Positions 51,351-64,000 of a stretch of DNA of 64,000 nt are shown here, in pieces; within the stretch, counting starts at the first letter, position 1, and each line of letters opens with the position of its first letter. The stretch spans positions 704,847-768,846 of the forward strand of contig VZRG01000007.1 in NCBI GenBank assembly GCA_013397435.1. The letters are read 5' to 3'. The DNA is from Erythrocercus mccallii (Eukaryota; Chordata; Aves; Passeriformes; Dicruridae). Made by a program: the position numbers and the translations under genes. The notes under the pieces were generated by a model. The model saw only the letters and a program-made list of their open reading frames with translations, searched no databases and was not told the origin of the DNA.

Positions 51351-52279
51351 ACACAGGACAGTGAGGGGGAAGGCTGATGCCTTTTCCTCTGATTCGGAGT
51401 TTACAGATCCAAACAATTGCTCTTAGCAAGATTCACTTGAAAATCAGTGTTTATAGGAGAGGAAGAAATAATGTTAATGAAAATTGTTAATATGCATCCA
51501 TACTTTTCTTGTGACTGTTTCTTTGATCATGGAGATTCACTAGTACAAAACACAGCTTTTGGCAAATGCTAGGAAAATGTACTAACTATAGCAGCAGTGA
51601 TCTTGGACACATTAAATGCAGGGTGTTCTGACGTTCGATGGTGCTGCAAATGCTGCTGGACAAAACCTTCCTATATCCTTTAATGCAAGCTGCCTTCCTC
51701 TGGGAGACTGCATTGTTAAATATAGTTGACATTTCCCTGGGAGCAAGTTCTGAATAACCCATGGGTAAACAGTTAACCATTCCAGAAATGATGAAGCTTT
51801 GCAATTAATTTGGGGTAATGTTGTGGGTTTGGGTTTTTTTACAAATGGCAGGTTTTAGAGCAGGTAATATGATAAATTGGTCTTTCATTACTGCAGTGTA
51901 GCTGTATCTCAGCCTCGCCCATTTTATTTATTGTAGAAACCATAGCCTGGTATGTTTTCTGTGTTCAAGCTTAGATAAATCCTTCTTCCCTAAGTGGGTG
52001 GGGAAAACATTATGTTCTGTTGTTGGAATATGTTGGGGCTCTTCTAAGGCACAATATTTTGAATTTAGAATAGAGACTATTTAGTCACTAGAGATTAATT
52101 TCTTTCATGATTAAAAATACACAAACCTGAAATGATAGGAAAGAGGAGTGCAAGCCCCGGAATATTGTCTGCCTGTCTAATTTTTTTAACGAAGGATTGA
52201 AATAGTGGCAAATACCGTGTGTGGGAATGAATTTATTTGCATGGAGAATTTTCACCTTTTCCTCTGGCGTTGGCTCCCA

Positions 52280-52491
52280 GAAGATGATGTCACCTTGCAG
52301 CTCATTGGTTGTGCAGCACCTAGTGCAGGGAAGGGAGAGAAAGATGCCGGCACAAATCTCAGTGGTGGATCTAGGGTGTTTGCGAGCAGATTTTGATAGA
52401 ATCTCTGATTAGTATTAAGAATTTACTGCATGTGGCCATGTGAAGTGCTGGGTCCGTCCTAGGGTGAGGGGATTGAAGAGCTATCAGAGGA
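52280..52491 (+). promoter_or_regulatory. CLASP2: likely proximal promoter and 5' UTR of the CLASP2 beta-type transcript
   Basis: It holds TGATGTCA (52285-52292), one base from the cAMP-response element TGACGTCA, and 11 bp later ATTGG (52304-52308), an inverted CCAAT box. Both lie about 190 bp upstream of the ATG at 52492. There is no CpG island and no obvious TATA box, in contrast to the gamma promoter, which fits tissue-restricted rather than general expression. The transcription start is not visible directly. Confidence 0.5.
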
Positions 52492-52525
52492 ATGAGGCGA
52501 CTGATCTGCAAGAGGATCTGTGATT
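52492..52525 (+). CDS. CLASP2: CLASP2 beta-type alternative first coding exon (palmitoylation motif)
   Basis: ATG at 52492 opens MRRLICKRICD plus a single T, followed by donor gtaagt at 52526. Spliced to AC of the exon at 53028 this T makes Tyr, giving MRRLICKRICDY-KSFDDEE. This is the N-terminus known for mammalian CLASP2 beta, in which the cysteines (here Cys6 and Cys10, among basic residues) are described as a palmitoylation motif that can anchor the protein to membranes. An in-frame TGA at 52474-52476 fixes the start. The protein lacks TOG1. The intron to the shared exon is only 502 bp. The original report of the beta isoform was from brain; expression in birds cannot be read from sequence. 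Confidence 0.95.
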
Positions 52526-53027
52526 GTAAGTTGAAAAATCTGGGTGGAAGGAAGGAGACAGGGAGTGCTAGTTAGGCACATTGTGGGAGGATGTGTAGCA
52601 GAAAATGCATGCATGAGTGAAAGAAAGAAAAGGAGAAGCATTTTTCTTTGGTAGACTGGAATGAAAAAAATGATATTAAGGGCTTTCCTTTTGGGAAAAT
52701 ATTAAGAAATGGTTGAAAAACTTCAATCTGTGTGAAGATATTTTTCCTTTGTGGGAGTGGATGTGTAGGATTCATTTTTATGCTCAGTTCTACTGTGGTT
52801 AATTATGAAGGTAAAATAATATTTATAAGAACTTGAGATGTAGAAAATGCTGTTTATCTCCCATTGCCATTTTATTCCTAGGTCAGAGACAGGACAAACT
52901 GATAAATACTTGGTTTAATTTATGCATTTTGTGAATTTCTGTGAAATGTGAAGGAAAATAGTTGGTTAGGAAATGAAAATGCACCCATTCTAATAGGTCT
53001 ATTTTTATTTAATGTATCTTTTTCTAG

Positions 53028-53174
53028 ACAAAAGCTTTGATGATGAAGAGTCAGTGGATGGAAATAGGCCATCATCAGCTGCTTCAGCCTTCAAGGTTCC
53101 GGCACCTAAAAAGCCAGGAAATCCTTCAAACAGTGCAAGAAAGCCTGGATCAGCTGCCGGGCCTAAGGTTGGAG
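53028..53174 (+). CDS. CLASP2: CLASP2 shared coding exon, start of Ser/Pro-rich linker
   Basis: The 147-nt exon lies between acceptor tctttttctag and donor gtaatg. It begins with AC, which completes Asp after the alpha or gamma exon, or Tyr after the beta exon. It then reads KSFDDEESVDGNRPSSAASA, FKVPAPKKPGNPSNSARKPG and SAAGPKVG, and leaves a lone G. The sequence is acidic at first (DDEES), then rich in Ser, Pro, Lys and Ala: the disordered linker between TOG1 and TOG2. The VDGNRPSSAASAFKVPAPK stretch is characteristic of CLASP2. All three N-terminal variants converge here. The next exon (TOG2 side) was not found before the window ends. Confidence 0.97.
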
Positions 53175-56100
53175 GTAATGTAAAGCTACTCAGATTCTAA
53201 TCCGTGTTCCCAGAAACCTTGCCAGAGCAGGAACAAAACAGAACTTTGGAAGGTGATGTTTAATTCATGACTGCAGTATTTTTGCAGAGCTGAGAACAGT
53301 AACGGACCCTGTTTTATGTAATTATTCATCTGTAAAGGTGTGTGCATGTCTGTCTATTTTTGTGAGTGTACACTGAGCTTATTAAGGTCTCATAAATAAA
53401 ATTAATATCTGGAGCATTTATGTTGGTGAAATGAATATATATATATATTTATGGGTGTCTCTGCTGGAATCCACACTGCACTTATTGTATATATAAATAT
53501 CCTGTGAAATTCTGGAGAAGGTCTGTGTTGATGTAATTTTTACTGTATGTCTGCACTGTTTCACGTGGCTGGAAGGGATTAGCCATCACCCAGAGCCCTC
53601 ATCAGAGGTGTATATTACATTACTATTATTATTCTTCTTTTAATTGTCAGTATTGTGAAATTGGTTGTGAAAGATAAAAAATGAGGGCCAAAACCCCTGG
53701 CAGGATTTTTTTGCATGGTATGGCTTCAAAGCAGTGTAATGAGGAATGCTTAGTAATTATGATCTTAGAACAGGGAAATCCGCATTTTTTTAGGGCGGGG
53801 GTAGTCTAACAAAAGCAACTGTTTACTGCTGAAGAAGTGGCTGCTTTTTTGATGCTTCATGTACAAATTCAGAAAAAATACATAATTCTGTGGAAATACA
53901 GTATACTTCAGGTACAGGGGTTTTATGAATAATTGGTTGCTTTAGTAAGGGGTTTTTATAAGAGTAATTTTTCCATGTTCCTATTCCTGTAATCCCATAA
54001 GTGATTTGCAAAGCAAATATAAAATTTGGAAGAAGATATACTTGGCAAAAAAGCTGCCTTAAGTATTTTCACATTACTAAGATACAGCTAATGTTTTGAA
54101 AATTTATTGTTTTTCAATTGTGATCCTAAGAATTCCTAATAAATTGAAAAGATTTCCATAGGGCTGGATCAACACTGTCATAATGTAACTGAGAATTGGT
54201 AGCAGAATAGTATCAGAAAATATCACCTAAAAGATTCCATAAAGGAAATTATCTCATTGCTATTTATTATTGTTATTATTGCACATAGTATTATAATAAG
54301 TAAATATAAATAACTAATTATAATGTAATCTGCTTTAACCTGAAGCTTGGTGGGTTTTGCATGCACGCCTAACATGCATAGTACCAGAACTGAATACATA
54401 GGATTCCTATTTATTTCAGTATGGGTTTTAATAATATTTTATTAAATATAGATTGTTTTTAATGTAATTTTTTTTACATGTAGGCTTTCACTTTACGTGC
54501 TCTACAGTAAAAACATGGATATACAAAGTGAAGGGAGATAAGAACAGAATAACCACTCAATGATTTTTCAATTTATCTAAAAATACAGTAGTAAAGCAGA
54601 TCAAACCCCCAAAAATTATTACTTTTTTTTCCCTCCTTTTCCTATATGGTCAAACTTAAAAAATAATAAAACTAAACATTCCAAAACCAGAGTACTTTGG
54701 TCATTCCTTGGTTTATACCATCTTATTTCAACTGTGGAAAATATTGCGGTGTGTTTGCATACCCATCTATTTCCCTTCTTTTTTTATTCTGTAGGGTGTC
54801 TGTAGTCAGAATTTTAATATAATCAAGAACATTAGTGTAGATGCCAAATGTATTTCTTAAACAATAAGGTCATAGTCTCTTCCAGAAGCGAGGAGTTTCC
54901 TGTAATAGTCTTAATATGAGCAATGACACTAGGTCAGACAAGAGGTCTGGGCAGTCCACTGTCCCATCTGACAGTGATCAGAAACAGCTACTAGGGACAT
55001 GTACAGGAACAGAAGTGTCTAGAGGCACAATGTCGTTATGGGACAAAATGCTGGTGTTGGAAAGCTTTATTCCACAGAGAACCATGGCCTTTGGAGAGTC
55101 TAGTTAGGGCATCCTGTTCTGTTTGTCTAGAGACTTCCTGGATCTTCATGGCTACAACAAAACCTTGATGCTCTTTCACATCCAGTTTCTGTAGGATCTA
55201 ATTTGCAGGTGCCTAAACGTCACCTGATATTTTTCTCCAGCCTCAAAATTGCCATCTCTGTGGAGTAAATTTGTAGTTCTGGAAGTTGTTTGCTCTTGCT
55301 GATGTAGTAAGGCTCAGCTGTATCCTACAGTCCCAAATCCTTGCGCTCAGCACTGCATTCCAAGTCAGTAGTTAGTGGGTATACCATTTCTCACTTTTTC
55401 CTCATAAGCACTGGATGGGTATTTCAGGCTCTCACTGCCCACCTCATGCTTCTGCCACCTGTTGGTCCTTCTTGTTCCTTTTTTCTGACTCTCAAATATC
55501 CATTAATCCACATTCAGAAGTTGCAGTTCAGCCTTGGAGGAAGAGCTAGCAGCTGTTCCTTTAACTGTGTTCCTTTTTATTTCCCTTTGACAAAAATCTT
55601 CAAAGTCACATAAGTGACCTGCAATTGAAGCAAGCCTTTTACTGCAGTTTCTCCTCTTCAGACTTCAGTGACCAGGCAGAATTTAGTGCAGATAGAAGTT
55701 GTGTTGAGCAAAGGCTGAGATTACTGCAAGTTCTGTTCATTTAAACTGCCTTTTATATTTTAAAGGATCCCAGAGATCTTTTTCATAGGATGTGGCTTGA
55801 CAAAGGTGTATTTTCTTATGAGTAGTAGGTGGCAAAGTACAGTTTTTTCCTGGGTCCAGAAAGGATTTGAGGCTACCCTGTCTCGAGGCTGAGAAAATGG
55901 AACTCCTTAGCCATGCTGCTGACTTTCTTATCTGCTGACACCTGCTGAATTTATATATCAGATGCCTGTGTGCTTGGCTTTTCATTATATTTGGTAATTC
56001 CACCATTGTCCAGATATGCCAGTCAAGTGAAAGGAACCCATCTGATATTCAAAAAAAGAATTTCTCACTGATTTGGTCATTCTCTATTTAATGTAGGAAA

Positions 56101-59100
56101 TGTACTTTGGTGGCACTGGAAGTGCAACATCATTGTCCAGGAAGGCAGGTGAAACAGGTATTTATATGAGCAATAGCAGTGTCCTACTCAGCCTGGAATT
56201 GTCTCTCCTTGTGCTGGGAATGACTATGCTAGACATTTTCCTACTGGCAGTTGGGATGGGAGGGCTTGTAGAACTTGTGGGTTTGCTGACAGGCGTAATC
56301 AAACCTGCTGAAGACAGCTTGCCAAAAAAGTACAGGATTAAGCAGCCAGAGGGGTTTACTGCCCTGGGCCAGCAGGCTGTTTCTGCTATGACTTTTCTGC
56401 TTGGAGATGTTCAGACACTGAGCTTCTTATTAGTGATGAATGAGAAGTGATAGGTCTTCCACTTAATAGGGACAGTGCTTTGTTTGGCATACTTCTTATT
56501 CCGTGGTCAATACACTTCCCCAAGTTAGTCCTTTGCCAGCAAGCGCACAGCTGATCTACTTACTTCTAATAGAGTTGCTCTCAGCTCTTCATTCAGGTGG
56601 TAGAGCCTCTGGAAATGCCTCTTTGCTCTAAAGCCTTCTTACTGAGGATATGCACTCTCTGTTCTACCCTTGCAGAAATGGATACTCAGGGGATTTTTCT
56701 TGGCAGTATGGCACAAGCAGCTTTTTAATTGTAAGGGACACCATAATTTACAGTAGAAAAGGACTTGAGTATGTCAGCCAAATGAGCTGTATTCCTGTCC
56801 CTGTGCTGTTCAATATCTCTTATAGGTCATTGGCAAGTTCTCTTGCAAATGTAAAAGCCCTGTTCCAAGTCTTCTAGGGAATTGCCTGCTTGTATACATT
56901 TGGAAACTTTATGTAATCTAAGTGTTAGTAGGAAACCTCAGGCTGTCTCAAGAAGAAGTCTGGCATCCTCTGTTTTCCCAAAGTGTCAGTTTAGGTCTTT
57001 AAAATGGTAGTCTTTAAAATGCATTAAATGTAGAAATGGTGGTTCTTCAAAAGAACCATATGGCCTTTGGAAGAAATGCTTGCTGGTGAAATATAATCAT
57101 GACAGAAGTTCGGGTTAACTTTCTTTTGTATTTTTTTATGAAAAGTGCTGTGGGGCTAGAGCATTATTCTTATTTATATGAAGTTCAGCTTGTTTCAAAT
57201 TACTGTTTGCAGTGTTTTCAGCAGGAAGATACTGCATGATGTATTTTAGTCTATAGTTCATTGGGGTTTTTAAAATCTTTTATACCTTGAGGGGCTGGCA
57301 TTATGTATTACTGGTTATTGTTTGACATTGACAACATTGCTACACTTTTTGAAACAGAAGTGTAGAATCTGTAGAAATCAAGTAACTGAAAAACCAGGTG
57401 AACAGTTTGGCAATGGAAGGCTGTCAGAACTGTAGTAACCCCATACATGAAGGAACTGTAGGAGGCTGTTCTCACCTTTAGGAAATTTTAAGTTAGGTTT
57501 TCATATCTGTCATTATGCTTTTTTCCTCTTCTCAATAACAGACATACAGCTCTGTGTTGAAAAATATTAAAATGGTGCTCATTTGCTTTTTTTGGTTTGA
57601 TTTCTTAGAAGAAGACATTTTGGAGCCTTTAGAGGCTTTAGTAGGAAAAAATTTAATGAAAAGGCTCTGCATAAAACAAATGTGAGACTGAAAGATAGGT
57701 GGAATCTCAGCCAGTTGAAGTTAACCTCATTAAAACTACGTACTGTAGTTATGAAACATTTGTGTTAAAAGGGCTTCAGTAATTGTGGAACTGTAAATAC
57801 ACATTGTTAGTGAATGGACTGGAAACAAGATAGACTCATACTCACTGTATCGATTGTCTCCAGACTCAAGAGAGTTCTACATTCACTTGTACAAAAACCA
57901 AAAAAGAATTCATAATAATCAATGCCCACAAGGGTTTTTCTAAAAAATTTGAATCCTGCAGAAAATAAGTTCATGAATGTTTCCTCTATTATTCTTGCCA
58001 GCCCTCATTAAGTGACTTCTAAAGTGCTGTATTTGTTGTGTAAAATAAACTAGGATTTTTTGGTTTTCCTTGTTCTACTCTGGCCCTTTGTATGACATGA
58101 AGCTGCTCTGAGGTAATATTAGTCAGCAATCACCTGCCATTCTGTGGCACTTTGTTTCCTTTTTGATTTCCAGGTGGTGGTGAAATTCAAGGATTTTTCT
58201 TCACATCCTTCCTAAAAAGTCTTCTTGTCGTTCTGAGCAGGCGTAGAGATTAGCCTTGGGTATCAGAGTCTGAATCAGAGCATTTGCTACAGAATGCCTG
58301 TTTGCTTCCGTTTCCCCACAGTTAATGTCAATTAACTTCCACCCCAAGAGATCCTTGCCCATGGAATTGCTGGGTTGCAATCCTGGTCATGAACTGCAGC
58401 TATTTTAACCTAATCCAGAGTTGAGAGAGGTATTTTCAACTTTTCGTGTCCTCTGAGAGTTACTGGATTTTGTTGTTGTTTATTTCTCTGAATGACACTT
58501 GAGGTTAGGGTTCCTTTCTGTATGATCAGTGCTCTGTTCTCCTTGGACCATTATAAATGGTTGGGCAATCACTGTGGTTTCCATTCCTGTGGCAAATACC
58601 TTCCTTTGCAGCTCTCTTCAGCAGGGGGATTGGAAAATCCACCTTAATAAGGAATCAGAATGAAACCAAACAAGCATGATAAATTATGACTGTATAAATA
58701 TGTATGCACACCTGTACATATACCTTCAGAAAATATGTGTATGTGTCCATAACAGTGTTCATTAGTCTCTCTGTTTTCTGTGTGTCACCCAAGTAATAGT
58801 TCATACTACCCTGTTTTTCACTCAATTTCTAGAAGTTTCAGTTAGCTTGTAGGATTCGTTATGTTGGTATAAGCATGGTATTATATCAGACAGTCTTTTC
58901 TCAAAAGGCTCATAGTCTGGAAGTCAGTTTATAAATGGATAAAATAGGGGGAGGGTACCAGTGGAGCACAAATGAAGAGGTCTGGAGATAAAAGCACACC
59001 GCACGATGTAGCCCAGCCTGCTTATGACATCTCTGCCTGCAGTTCTGGTCCCAGACATCTTACTGGCAGTCATGGTTGTATCAGACAGTGACGAGAGTAA

Positions 59101-62100
59101 GGAAGACAACCCAGCCCTTGTTTAGCTGCTGACACTGAGTACTGATTATTTCAAGCAGTAGGAAGGGGAAGCGATTTGTTTATATTTTCATGTGAGTTAA
59201 ACTAGAAGGAAAAAGAGGAAGGAGGGAGGAGGAAGATGGACTAAAATCAGCTGACTCTGCCACTTGGAGTCCTTATAGACTGTGACTGTGTTGAAGAGTA
59301 AGCAAAGATGACCATTCCAAAATGTACCTGCATTGCTGCTTTGTGGAGTAGCAGATGTGATTCCTCTTTGTAAGGTGGTGTGTTAGTGTGTGGGAGAAGA
59401 GTCTGAAGAAAGCTGTTTCATTTCTTTTGACAGTGATATATGCTTTCAAATGGAGAAGCAGGGAATGGAAATGATTTTTATAATATAAGTATTTGCGCTT
59501 GTGTTGAAAATGGGAGTTTGGAACGTATAAATTAAATATTCTTTAAAATATGAGAAAAAACCAACACATTAAAGTCAAGTTACTTTGACCTTCTGTCTTG
59601 CCCTAGTGAACTTTTAGAAGTAAAAGATAAAAATGTATTATCTAGAACATGTAAAAATGGTAATTGTGTATTTTGTAGTGACAGGTGGTGTGAATTGTTG
59701 TTAATAAAGTGTCCGTATAAATTGTTCCAGAATGGAATTACAACAGTAATGAAAATTGTATATTACTGAAACTATTACATCCAGTATCTCAAATCATTCT
59801 GTTTTGACATCAGAATTAGAGATTATACAAATCAATTGTTTGTGTTCCTGCTTGTTTTCAGTAATTTCTGTAATGTAAAATAATTAGTGCCATTTTCTCC
59901 ATTCAAATGTAAAACTAGGATCAAATTAAAGTAAAAATGTAAATAGGTTATTAGGAAGTTATATTAAAAACTGAAAATAAGACTAATGCTATCATTTTCA
60001 TAAAATTAGCATAACTTGAAAACTCACCTGTTGAAACTGAACAAATGGACCAGGGTTGCAAATGTATGTCCTTTTAATTATTTATGAAAACTAAGTGCCA
60101 AGAGAGAAAAGAAATACATGAGTGCTTTGAAACATTACCATGGGAGCATGAACATTGTGCACGAGTTGAAAGGTGACTGCATGAGCTTCCAGTTGAGTAG
60201 AAACCAACATGAATCAATATGAGATAAGCCTAAAAAGTCAGGGATCTGTGTTCTTGCTGCTCGTGGAACTGCTTGTCTTCCTCCATGTCTAGGCTTTGGT
60301 CTTACCTAATGTATGCTGTCCAGACATTGTACTAAGTATAACACTGTAAGTTTCCTAGTTTTGTAATTTTCGTATTTACTGTGTGCTTGGTAAATATTTA
60401 TTAATTGAATTGATCTCCACATCATGTCTGTGAAGAGCTAGTATTATCAATCTTTTATACCTGGGAAACTGTGTACAAAGGCGTTGAAGCTAAACTTGTT
60501 GAAGCTATGCTTTCAATGTTAAGAATCAGCTTCAGACATTATTGACTAAGTTTCTTGGAGCATGTAATATTCAATACATAATTCCAAAGGAATTTGTATG
60601 CTCAAGAGCAGCTTCAAATTTTATGGAATGCATGCTGATGCTGTCATCTTCAGTCCACCTAAGAATTATTTTGTGCCTCCTTAGTACAGGAGTCCTGTAT
60701 TTGTACCTGCTTAACGTGTCATACCTTGAGGCTTGAGATGTGCTATCCTAATAGTTGAAAACCTGGCACCACTTTCTTCCTTGTAAGTGCAGCTCACTCC
60801 TAATTTCTGCTTGTCCCTCCTCAGAGGGACATGCTTCTGTTCTCTCGTGGAGTATGTAAATGTATGGGGAGATCTGCTTAGCATCTCAGCCCTCAGAGAC
60901 AGCACACTCACTTGTTGGGTGGAAACTTCTGTTCATGAGCAATGTCTCTGGCACGTAGGAGGAATGTTTTAATGGAACAGGCGCAGTACAGGTGGGCTCT
61001 CTTGGGAAGTTCTCTGTGTCTGCTGAATTTCTAACATAGGCAGATAAAGTAAGGAGTACAAGGTATTGCAAAGGTATTTAAAGATATTGTGCTGTTTTGT
61101 TCAGTTCATGCTGCTGTTTCAGTTTGAATGACTTTCTGGGTGCCTCAGGGACACAATGACTTTTAGCATTGGAGAAAGTGGGGTGGACAAGTCAGTTCAG
61201 AGTGAATGTCAGTCACTGGGGCTGAACATGACAGAATACATCTGTCAGTTTCCTTAAAGTAGGCTTTTTAGTGAATGCTTTTCTACTCTGCTTAGTCACT
61301 TGAATTGTTTTCTAAGCTGGTTAAAGGCAACAGGAAGGCTTTGCCAGTCCAGATGCTGGAGGGGGGTAGGAAAAAAGGGTTCGTTTGGGTGTAGTATTGT
61401 ATTCTGAAATGTATTTCAAAAACTCGGGTGGCTTGTGTTGAAACAGGTTTGTCTGCCTGGGTGTCTTTGTCAAAAGCAGTTCAGCTTCAGTCAGAAGCAT
61501 TTTAGGCTAAGTTACTGAATCATGAACTGCAGTGGCCCATGAGACTGGCACAGGTTCCTTTTGCTGTTCTCCTGTTTCCCTATATGCAGGTAATAACTAC
61601 AGTAAGACAAACATTTTGAACATCCCAGTAAGGTAATCACCCAATGAAGTTCTGTTTGTGAGGTTTCTCTGGTAGACAAGGTGTGTGCTTGCAAAAGTTT
61701 ATAATACCAGAGAGGTTTTGGAGAATGGGGAGTTACTTGTTTGCAGATGCAGTTGCTGTTTGCTCAGGAAATGGACACAAAGCAGCTGAAATTCAGTTGA
61801 TGAAAACTTCTGTCTAATCAGCTCTTCATGGTTTGGTCTTCTCCAAAGTTTTATTGGCAGAGTTGTGGCAATTAGCAGCGTGATCTATTTCTTAACTTGT
61901 ATAGCAAAGCCAGTAAGTGATGCTAACAGTACAAGTTACTTAAGCTTTAACATACTTTTATCTAAGTTGGTCTAATTATATCCATCCTGTAGGATTTACC
62001 AGTGTAACAATCTGAAACAGTGGTTCCTGTTTAAAAAAAAATCTTGTCTGATGTTGATCGAAGAGGTTTTTACTTGAGCAACTGCTGCTTCTTTGTTGCT

Positions 62101-64000
62101 CTCAAATGTTTTCCTAACTTAAACAGGCAAGCTGAAAGCATCTGTATGAAATTACTCTCAATCACCCAGTGACGAAAGAACACTTTTGTGCTTCATGCAG
62201 ATACTTGAGACTGAAGAATACTTATTTGCTTGTTTTGTGGGAGGTATTTATTCAAGTTCATCAGTTGAAGTTCACAGATCAGTTTTTCAAACATGGAAAT
62301 AACATTTAGAATGTTAGAATCTGTTAATACATCAAGGTCTCTATGCACAGTATGTAGCTTTAGATAACTCAGTAGTTTAAAACCTGAAGGGAATTTTCAA
62401 AACTTCTCAATCTCCAGCCAATTTTCTGCATATTTGGTTCCTGTTTTACAGAAGTAGACTTAAAAAAAGTGCGTTTGAAAAAATGCTATTCTAGACTGTT
62501 TTAGTAATCTTATGATACCTGGAAAGATAGAGAGACTCCTTACTGAGCTACTGAGAGTGAAATCGGTCTGTACAGGAGGGCATTATAAGAGTCATTGTCT
62601 TAAAAGTCACCCTTGCCATCTCAGAGGTGGTAATTCAGATCATGAAGCACTGGAAATTTCCTTCCCTGGCCCCCAACAGATACCACTTGAAAAATAAATA
62701 CTAAGGCCTGACCCAAAGATAAACGAGTAGATTTTGTGAAGACTGAGAGCTACAGAATATTCAGGAAAATCCCAGTTGCAGAGACTAACAGCACAATGTA
62801 CATTCAAAGAAAGAATTAAATATGACCTTTGCAATGTCTGCCCACTATGGCTGGCAACAGAATGTCGTTATTGTTATTGCAAGTACCATGCTGAAGAAAC
62901 AATTAGGTTTTGTGTCTTCCTCATTGGTAGGGTTGTTGTGATCTATTATTTATAGCTTGTGTGTGTGCATTGGCTTGTTTGTTTATTTTTGTTTGATATC
63001 GTCACTTTCCTTAGATCTACTCCACTCAGTGTCTTGTGAGAAAGGCTGTCCATTTCGCCATGTAGCTTCTGCAGTTGTCCTTCCTTGGGTTAATTTTGTT
63101 TAAGTATTGCTCTATTCCTCTCAGCCTATACTTAGACTTTGAGCAGCTGTACTTTTTAAGCTGCCTGGGCTAATTTCCTTCTCTGTCTTCTCTAACACAT
63201 CTGTATCTGTATCAGTGTAGCCACTGAATTGTGCTGCCTTGGTGTTTGTATGGCCCCACGGTGAGGCAGACTAGGGAACTTGCTCAGTGAAACTATTCTT
63301 CTTGGCCCGTTTATTTTATTCTCGGTTTAGCCCTTCCTTTTTGTGATTTACTGCTCAGCTGTACCAGGGCTAGAATGAGAGAGGTCAGTAAGAGTGAGTG
63401 GGAGTTGCCAATTAACCTATTATATGGAAAGCTGAGTAAGTACTTGAGCTTATCCTGGCCAGGATATCCAGCTGAAGCTGCTGTCTGTTCCTAATTTACA
63501 GATGATTGTTTATTAACCTGTTTATTAACCTAAAGCCAAAAGGGTAACAGTAGGTTTTTCTTTCAGTCCAGAATGATCTGCATCTTTTGTTTCAGTCTCT
63601 GATAGGTAAGAAATTAAGCTTTTGCAGAAAAAGGTGTAACATTTTGTCTTTCAGAAAAAAAAAATTGTAGTCCCCATCATTTTACTCTAGATATATGTTC
63701 TTAAGTAAGATAGTTACTGCCTGCAGTTAGAGATTTCTGAGGGATAAAAGATATCTGAGAAACAGTATCCCTTTCAGAGTTTACTAATGTTAAATTGTGA
63801 TGCATGTTGTATCAGAAAATAGTTAAACTTTTTTTAGGAAAAAAGAAAAAAGAAAATTTTGAGAAAAGGATTTAGGAACAAAAAGTGAAACAAAGTTTTA
63901 GGGTGTTTGTTATTCCTAAGTTTCTATACCAGCTTTGAAATTCCCCTTTTTCACAGGGAAATTTTTGGTTGTGAAATTTTTGTCAAAAGACTTACAAAAG
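53175..64000 (+). other. CLASP2: CLASP2 intron, incomplete (at least 10.8 kb)
   Basis: It starts with donor gtaatg and runs past the window end. I looked for the expected continuation (an acidic VDEDDFIKAF-like block in mammals) and did not find it. Content is AT-rich, with an (AT)n stretch near 53435 and a possible old interspersed repeat at 54926-55000. The longest frames here (for example 56100-56450) lack coding signs. No gene, RNA or clear young repeat was recognised. Confidence 0.8.
54926..55000 (+). mobile_element. possible ancient amniote interspersed repeat fragment
   Basis: The words aggtcagacaagaggtctg, cagtccactgtcccatctgaca and gtgatcagaaacagctac resemble an old, widely dispersed amniote repeat (ggtccatctagcccagtatcctgtctctgacagtggcc type) that I associate with ancient CR1/L3-like 3' ends. 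The match is diverged and made from memory. Confidence 0.3.

Larger units (their letters stand above)
33054..53027 (+). other. CLASP2: CLASP2 20-kb intron containing alternative promoters
   Basis: The donor is gtgagt at 33054 and the acceptor tctttttctag at 53027. Besides the gamma-type first exon (37785-37803, in a CpG island) and the beta-type first exon (52492-52525), it holds a CR1 (43372-43900), a pyrimidine tract (45206-45237), a 54-bp tandem duplication (48261-48368) and a palindromic block with an RFX-type site (51308-51350). A further CpG-bearing stretch lies near 40060-40290. The remaining sequence is AT-rich, with no recognised exon. Alpha transcripts must splice across all of it. 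Confidence 0.92.

Noticed and set aside
56100..56450. 116-codon plus-strand open frame with hydrophobic stretches
   Set aside because: The hydrophobic part could look like membrane segments, but there is no family resemblance and no promoter or splice context.
1..64000. CRISPR arrays, bacterial operons, defence systems, tRNA or rRNA genes
   Set aside because: No evenly spaced direct repeats, operon-like gene runs or tRNA/rRNA signatures were seen. The window is intron-rich vertebrate DNA.

Overview
This 64 kb window is vertebrate, almost certainly bird, DNA. It lies inside one large gene on the + strand: CLASP2, a cytoplasmic linker-associated protein that stabilises microtubule plus ends. 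The bird assignment rests on several fragments of CR1 LINEs, including one with the typical ATTCTATGA-like 3' tail, on the absence of Alu- or L1-like repeats, and on A/C-rich (AAACC-type) simple sequence. The species cannot be named from this window.

Layout: seven internal coding exons, 667 nt in total, run from 8593 to 53174 with consistent GT-AG borders and reading phase. The first six (8593-33053) encode most of the N-terminal TOG1 HEAT-repeat domain of the long alpha form. The seventh (53028-53174) begins the Ser/Pro-rich linker (DKSFDDEESVDGNRPSSAASAFKV). The true alpha first exon lies upstream of the window and the TOG2 exons lie downstream.

The 20 kb intron between exons 6 and 7 (33054-53027) holds two alternative first exons. 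One sits in a CpG island at about 37.5-38.0 kb and encodes MMAVGD (CLASP2 gamma type). The other, at 52492-52525, encodes MRRLICKRICDY (CLASP2 beta type, with the cysteines of the known palmitoylation motif). Both end in the phase needed to join exon 7, so both give proteins without TOG1. This promoter arrangement is the main functional content of the window.

The rest is intron. It holds CR1 fragments (four clear on +, two on -), simple repeats, a few tandem duplications and hairpins, and a possible retroposed mRNA tail near 3.65 kb. It also holds a CpG-bearing GC-rich segment near 23.3 kb, a palindrome-rich block at 51.3 kb with an RFX-type X-box, and a nearly stop-free minus-strand frame near 30 kb. 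I found no second protein gene, tRNA, rRNA, CRISPR array or bacterial system. Most open frames in the window are short chance frames.
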